This document shows positions 60,541-64,000 of a stretch of DNA of 64,000 nt, piece by piece. Made by a program: the position numbers and the translations under genes. A model generated the notes under the pieces. That model made no database searches, was not told the origin of the DNA, and saw only the letters and a list, made by a program, of their open reading frames with translations. The stretch's first letter is position 1. Each line of letters opens with the position of its first letter. The stretch is from JAXIPB01 sp045403155 (GTDB lineage Bacteria > Actinomycetota > Actinomycetes > Mycobacteriales > Micromonosporaceae), in NCBI GenBank assembly GCA_045403155.1, contig JAXIPB010000104.1, positions 6,188-70,187 of the forward strand, read 5' to 3'.

Positions 60541-61791
60541 ATGCGCGCCGGACCAAGCCAGGAGGAGATCCGCCGCCACAACCTGGGCACGCTGCTGCGG
60601 TACGTACACGTGCGCGGCCCGACGTCGCGGGCGGAGCTCACCGCTGAACTCGGTCTCAACCGCAGCACAATAGGCGCCCTCACCACCGACCTGGTCGCCG
60701 CCGGGCTTGTCCGCGAGGAGGTGCCGCGCGATCACGGCCGCGCCGGGCGACCGTCCCTTGTGGTCCAGCCCGAGGCGCAGCGGATCTATGTCTACGCCTT
60801 CACGATCGAGGTCGACCGGGTCGTGGCGGCCCGGGTCGGCCTGGGCGGCGTGGTCCTCAATAGGCGCGAGGTCCCGCGCCCGCGCGGAGACCGGCCGGCC
60901 GACAAGGTCGTCGCACCGCTGGCCGAGTTCGTCCGGGACACCGCGAAGCTGATCCCGACCGGCGCGATCTGCATCGGCAGCGCCGCGGCGGTTAGCGCGA
61001 TCGTGCGCCAGGAGGATGGCATGGTGCACCTGGGAGGCGGCATCGGCTGGGCGGACGAGCCTCTTGGCGACGCCTTGACCGAGGCGATGGGCGCGGAGGG
61101 CGGCCCGGGCCTGGCGCCGCTCGTCCGTAACGGCGCAGATCTGGCCGCACTCGCCGAGTACACCAGAGGTGTCGCGGTCGGCTGCGAAAACGTGATCTTC
61201 CTGCACGGCGACGCGGGCGTGGGCGGTGGCATCATCGCCGGCGGCCGCCCCGTCACCGGGCATGGTGGGTACGGTGGCGAGGTTGGCCACATGTCCGTGA
61301 ACCCGCAGGGACGGGCGTGCAACTGTGGGTCGCGCGGCTGCTGGGAGACCGAAATCGGGGAACACGCACTGGTGCGAGCCGCGGGGCGGGATGGCACCGG
61401 CCGAGCAGCCGTCGAGGCGGTAGTGGACGCCGCGGCGCGCGGCGACGGCATGGCTCAGGCGGCCCTGCGACAGGTCGGAGACTGGCTCGGCGTCGGCGTG
61501 GCGAACCTGCTCAACATCTTCAATCCCGAAATGATCGTATTTGGCGGCACCCTGCGCGACATCTACCTGGCATCCGCGACCCAGGTGCGGGGGCGTATCA
61601 ACCGCATGTGCCTGCCAGCGGTTCGGGAGCACGTGCGTCTGCGTACGCCGGCTCTCGGCGACGACGCGGGCCTGCTCGGCGCCGCGGAGCTCGCCTTCGA
61701 GCGGGTACTCGCGGACCCGCTCGACGCCGCGGGCGTGAGTGGTGAGAGCGTGAGCGGTGACCTGCCAGTTCCCCCAGATGACGATCGCTGA
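60541..61791 (+). CDS. ROK-family repressor (XylR-type)
   Basis: 416 aa, ATG 60541. N-terminal winged helix: RRHNLGTLLRYVHVRGPTSR, AELTAELGLNRSTIGALTTD. C-terminal ROK (sugar kinase-like) domain with VIFLHGDAGVGGGIIAGGRP and the zinc motif GHMSVNPQGRACNCGSRGCW ending with Glu-Thr (GHx9CxCGxxGCxE). It lies 32 bases after the permease in the same direction, so it probably represses the importer operon, relieved by xylose. Confidence 0.92.
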   Translation: MRAGPSQEEIRRHNLGTLLRYVHVRGPTSRAELTAELGLNRSTIGALTTDLVAAGLVREEVPRDHGRAGRPSLVVQPEAQRIYVYAFTIEVDRVVAARVGLGGVVLNRREVPRPRGDRPADKVVAPLAEFVRDTAKLIPTGAICIGSAAAVSAIVRQEDGMVHLGGGIGWADEPLGDALTEAMGAEGGPGLAPLVRNGADLAALAEYTRGVAVGCENVIFLHGDAGVGGGIIAGGRPVTGHGGYGGEVGHMSVNPQGRACNCGSRGCWETEIGEHALVRAAGRDGTGRAAVEAVVDAAARGDGMAQAALRQVGDWLGVGVANLLNIFNPEMIVFGGTLRDIYLASATQVRGRINRMCLPAVREHVRLRTPALGDDAGLLGAAELAFERVLADPLDAAGVSGESVSGDLPVPPDDDR

Positions 61792-61865
61792 CAGACCTTT
61801 GGAGTGCGCGTGGTGACGGCTAACCTGGACATCCAGCACCGTCGTGGCCACCAGGAGACAGCGAC

Positions 61866-63137
61866 ATGATCAAGCGTCAGCTTCCCCGCCCGCGCGACCT
61901 GCGGCCGCTCCTGCGGTTCAGAAGGCCAACGCTGAACGTGAAACGTCGGCGGCTCGAGTCGGCCTTGACCATCGCCGACCTCCGCGACATCGCGAAACGG
62001 CGCACCCCCAGTGCCGCCTTCGACTACACCGATGGCGCCGCCGAAGCCGAGATCTCCCTCGCACGGGCCAGGCAGGCGTTCTTGGACATCGAGTTCCATC
62101 CGGCGATCCTGCGCGACGTCTCCGGTGTCGACACCGGTTGGGATGTACTTGGTCGGCGGGCCGAACTGCCCTTCGGTATCGCGCCTACGGGGTTCACCCG
62201 CATGATGCACACGGAGGGCGAACGCGCCGGCGCGTCGGTTGCCGCGGATGCCGGCATCCCGTTCGCACTGTCCACTCTGGGCACTACCGCCATCGAGGAC
62301 GTGGCCGCCGCCGGTGGTCCCTCCGGACGCAACTGGTTCCAGCTCTACATGTGGAAGGACCGGGACCGCTCCATGGCGCTCGTCGAGCGGGCCGCCAAGG
62401 CGGGTTTCGACACGCTGCTCATCACCGTCGATGCACCCGTGGCCGGAGCGAGACTCCGCGACAAGCGCAACGGATTCTCCATCCCGCCCCAGCTCACCGC
62501 GGCGACCGTGATCAATGCCCTATCGCGACCCGCGTGGTGGTTTAACTTCCTGACCACCGAACCCCTGTCCTTCGCCTCGCTATCGACCTGGCCGGGCACG
62601 GTGGCGGAGTTATTGGACACCATGTTCGACCCCACCATCACCTACGACGACCTGAGCTGGATCCGTGATCAATGGCCCGGCAAGGTCGTCGTCAAAGGTG
62701 TTCAGACCCTCGAGGACGCGAAACGCCTCGCCGCGGCCGGCGTCGACGCGATCACGTTGTCCAACCATGGCGGCCGCCAACTCGATCGGGCTCCCATTCC
62801 GTTCCACCTTCTGCCCACCGTAGTACGGGAGGTCGGCAACGATGTCGAGGTCCATGTTGACACCGGAATCATGTCCGGGGCCGATGTCGTGGCTTGCATC
62901 GCCCTTGGCGCCAGGTTCACGATGGTGGGTCGCGCCTATCTCTACGGGCTTATGGCCGGCGGTCGCGACGGGGTCGACCGCACGATCGCCATCCTTCGGT
63001 CCGAGATCGAACGGACCATGCGACTGCTCGGCGTCGCCTCCTTGAAGGAACTGTCAGCGTCGCATGTCACGCAACTGCGGCGGCTGGTTCCACGCACCGA
63101 TCCCGGCACGGCGGACGGTCTGGCCACACCTGCATAG
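61866..63137 (+). CDS. lldD: FMN-dependent L-lactate dehydrogenase / alpha-hydroxyacid oxidase
   Basis: 423 aa, ATG 61866 (AGGAG upstream). TIM barrel of the alpha-hydroxyacid dehydrogenase family: FDYTDGAAEAEISLARARQA, FGIAPTGFTRMMHTEGER, NWFQLYMWKDRD, ITVDAPVAGARLRDKRNGF, VKGVQTLEDAKRLAAAGVDA, and the active-site LSNHGGRQLDRAP (catalytic His), VHVDTGIMSGADVVACIALG. Oxidises L-lactate to pyruvate, passing electrons to quinone or oxygen. It could handle L-lactate from the rhamnose route, although the gene is 12 kb away and separately transcribed. Confidence 0.9.
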   Translation: MIKRQLPRPRDLRPLLRFRRPTLNVKRRRLESALTIADLRDIAKRRTPSAAFDYTDGAAEAEISLARARQAFLDIEFHPAILRDVSGVDTGWDVLGRRAELPFGIAPTGFTRMMHTEGERAGASVAADAGIPFALSTLGTTAIEDVAAAGGPSGRNWFQLYMWKDRDRSMALVERAAKAGFDTLLITVDAPVAGARLRDKRNGFSIPPQLTAATVINALSRPAWWFNFLTTEPLSFASLSTWPGTVAELLDTMFDPTITYDDLSWIRDQWPGKVVVKGVQTLEDAKRLAAAGVDAITLSNHGGRQLDRAPIPFHLLPTVVREVGNDVEVHVDTGIMSGADVVACIALGARFTMVGRAYLYGLMAGGRDGVDRTIAILRSEIERTMRLLGVASLKELSASHVTQLRRLVPRTDPGTADGLATPA

Positions 63138-63255
63138 TGCGCGGTCAACCTCGTTCCTCGCTTCCCGCAATCGGTCGAGTCCCGGGCAGCGGCCATCCAC
63201 AGTAGATTTTCGGGTTTCTGTCGGCGTGTTGGCGGTTTCAGTCGTACGCCTCGTC

Positions 63256-63271
63256 TAGGGTAGAACACATG
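63256..63271 (+). promoter_or_regulatory. leaderless-type promoter of the DUF222 gene
   Basis: TAGGGT (63256-63261) is 7 bases before ATG 63269, so the transcript probably begins at or next to the start codon. No ribosome site is present, which supports leaderless translation. Confidence 0.5.
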
Positions 63272-64000
63272 ACCGATCGCCAGCTGTTGCCGGAGGGGCT
63301 GGCCCACCTGCCGGTGGGGCCGCAGCTGGCGGCGGCATTGGCGGGCATTGGCCGGACCCGGCTCTACGGGGCGGACCTGTTCGCGCTGCTCAAGGCCCGG
63401 GCCCGCCAGATCGCCCACGAGCAGGCCGAGTTGCTGGCCGACATCAAGGAGGCGGCCGAGACCCCCGGCGATGGGGAGACGCTGGAGCGGGTGCGTGACG
63501 AGCTTGACGAGTTCGCCGACGTGCAGATCGGGTTCGAACTCAAGTGGTCCAGCATCGCGGTGGCCCGCCACTTGGAGCTGGCCCGGGATTTGATCAACCG
63601 GCTCCCCGTCGTCTACGAGGCTTTGCTGGCCGGGCGGATCGATCTGCCCAGGGCGCGGGCGTTTCACGACGCGCTGTACCTGCTCGAGGACGACAAGGCC
63701 CGGCGGTTGGCGGCCCGGTTGATCGCCAAGGCGCAGGGGTGGACCGCGGCCCAGCTGCGGGAGCGGCTGCGCTATCACGTGCTGCGGGCCGACCCGGGCC
63801 AGGCCCGCAAACGCTACGAGGCCTCGGTGGCCGACCGGCGGGTCTACCTGCAGGAGGGCCGGGACGGCACCGCCGAACTGGCCGGGGCCAACCTGCCCCC
63901 GGACCGGGCAGCCGCCGCCGACGATCGGCTGCACCGGCTGGCCAAGGCGGCCAAGGCCGACGGCGACCAGCGCACCATCGCCCAACTGCGCGCCGACGCC
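63269..64000 (+). CDS. DUF222 / HNH endonuclease-type protein (C-terminus outside window)
   Basis: 244 codons visible, open at the window end. The DUF222 domain is recognisable: LPVGPQLAAALAGIGRTRLY, a helix with ALLKARARQIAHEQAELLAD, then the family's hallmark AVARHLELARDLINRLP, ALLAGRIDLPRARAFHDALY, and RYEASVADRRVYLQEG with TAELAGANLPPDRAAAADDR. The HNH nuclease part normally lies ~100 residues further on and is not visible. DUF222-HNH genes are numerous in actinobacteria and often associated with mobile DNA. Confidence 0.9.
   Translation, partial: MTDRQLLPEGLAHLPVGPQLAAALAGIGRTRLYGADLFALLKARARQIAHEQAELLADIKEAAETPGDGETLERVRDELDEFADVQIGFELKWSSIAVARHLELARDLINRLPVVYEALLAGRIDLPRARAFHDALYLLEDDKARRLAARLIAKAQGWTAAQLRERLRYHVLRADPGQARKRYEASVADRRVYLQEGRDGTAELAGANLPPDRAAAADDRLHRLAKAAKADGDQRTIAQLRADA

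Noticed and set aside
60109..61851. 580-codon minus-strand frame opposite xylH and the ROK gene
   Set aside because: Antisense shadow; no recognisable motifs or start signals.
1..64000. CRISPR arrays, tRNA or rRNA genes, riboswitches
   Set aside because: No regularly spaced repeats, no tRNA-like cloverleaf with conserved TΨC sequence, and no recognisable riboswitch core were seen by eye; a dedicated search could still find small RNAs.

Overview
The window is a high-GC, gene-dense stretch of an actinobacterial chromosome. The evidence is the strong G/C third-position bias, GTG starts, a mycothiol-dependent enzyme of the maleylpyruvate isomerase family, a DUF222/HNH gene, a streptogrisin-like protease, and several promoters that look leaderless (a TANNNT -10 box 6-8 nt before the start codon). 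A member of the Micromonosporales is plausible but not proven. No rRNA, tRNA, CRISPR array or intact insertion sequence was seen.

Region 1 (1-16 kb) is accessory and partly decayed. Its core is a repeated cassette of three unnamed genes: A (about 94 aa), B (85 aa) and T (about 297 aa, Tat-exported). T carries a C-terminal module common in actinobacterial secreted proteins. I find five A copies (only the one at 10066-10350 is intact), three B copies (two intact) and two intact T copies. Relics of an IS5-type transposase and a tyrosine integrase sit just upstream of the first copy, and every complete A or B start has a -10-like box 7-8 nt before its GTG. Between and after the copies lie a UbiA prenyltransferase, small membrane or secreted proteins, a bicupin, and many dead genes (HMGL-type synthase, M20 amidohydrolase, ASCH protein, a nonsense-interrupted small gene).

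Region 2 (16-39 kb) holds conventional functions: a mycothiol-type enzyme, a metallophosphoesterase, a NarL-type two-component pair followed by a DUF2306 membrane protein, and two secreted proteases, one of which has lost the first zinc-binding histidine. A TetR repressor forms an operon with a heterodimeric ABC exporter and has a clear operator. Next come a PAP2 protein, two fatty acid desaturases, a GH130/glycosyltransferase cluster and a DEAD-box RNA helicase.

Region 3 (38.4-49.7 kb) is a complete L-rhamnose catabolic locus: a LacI-type regulator, an ABC importer (ATPase, two permeases, binding lipoprotein), mutarotase, isomerase, a fused rhamnulose-1-phosphate aldolase/lactaldehyde dehydrogenase, and the kinase. 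Two matching LacI-type palindromes lie in the divergent control region. The expected products are DHAP and L-lactate.

Region 4 (49.8-64 kb) contains a kelch lipoprotein, a DUF4242/flavin reductase pair, a TasA-like/SipW-like signal peptidase/parallel beta-helix operon (the TasA-like gene is frameshifted), and a xylose-type ABC importer with a ROK repressor. It ends with an FMN-dependent L-lactate dehydrogenase, which could take up the lactate made from rhamnose, and a DUF222/HNH gene cut by the window end.
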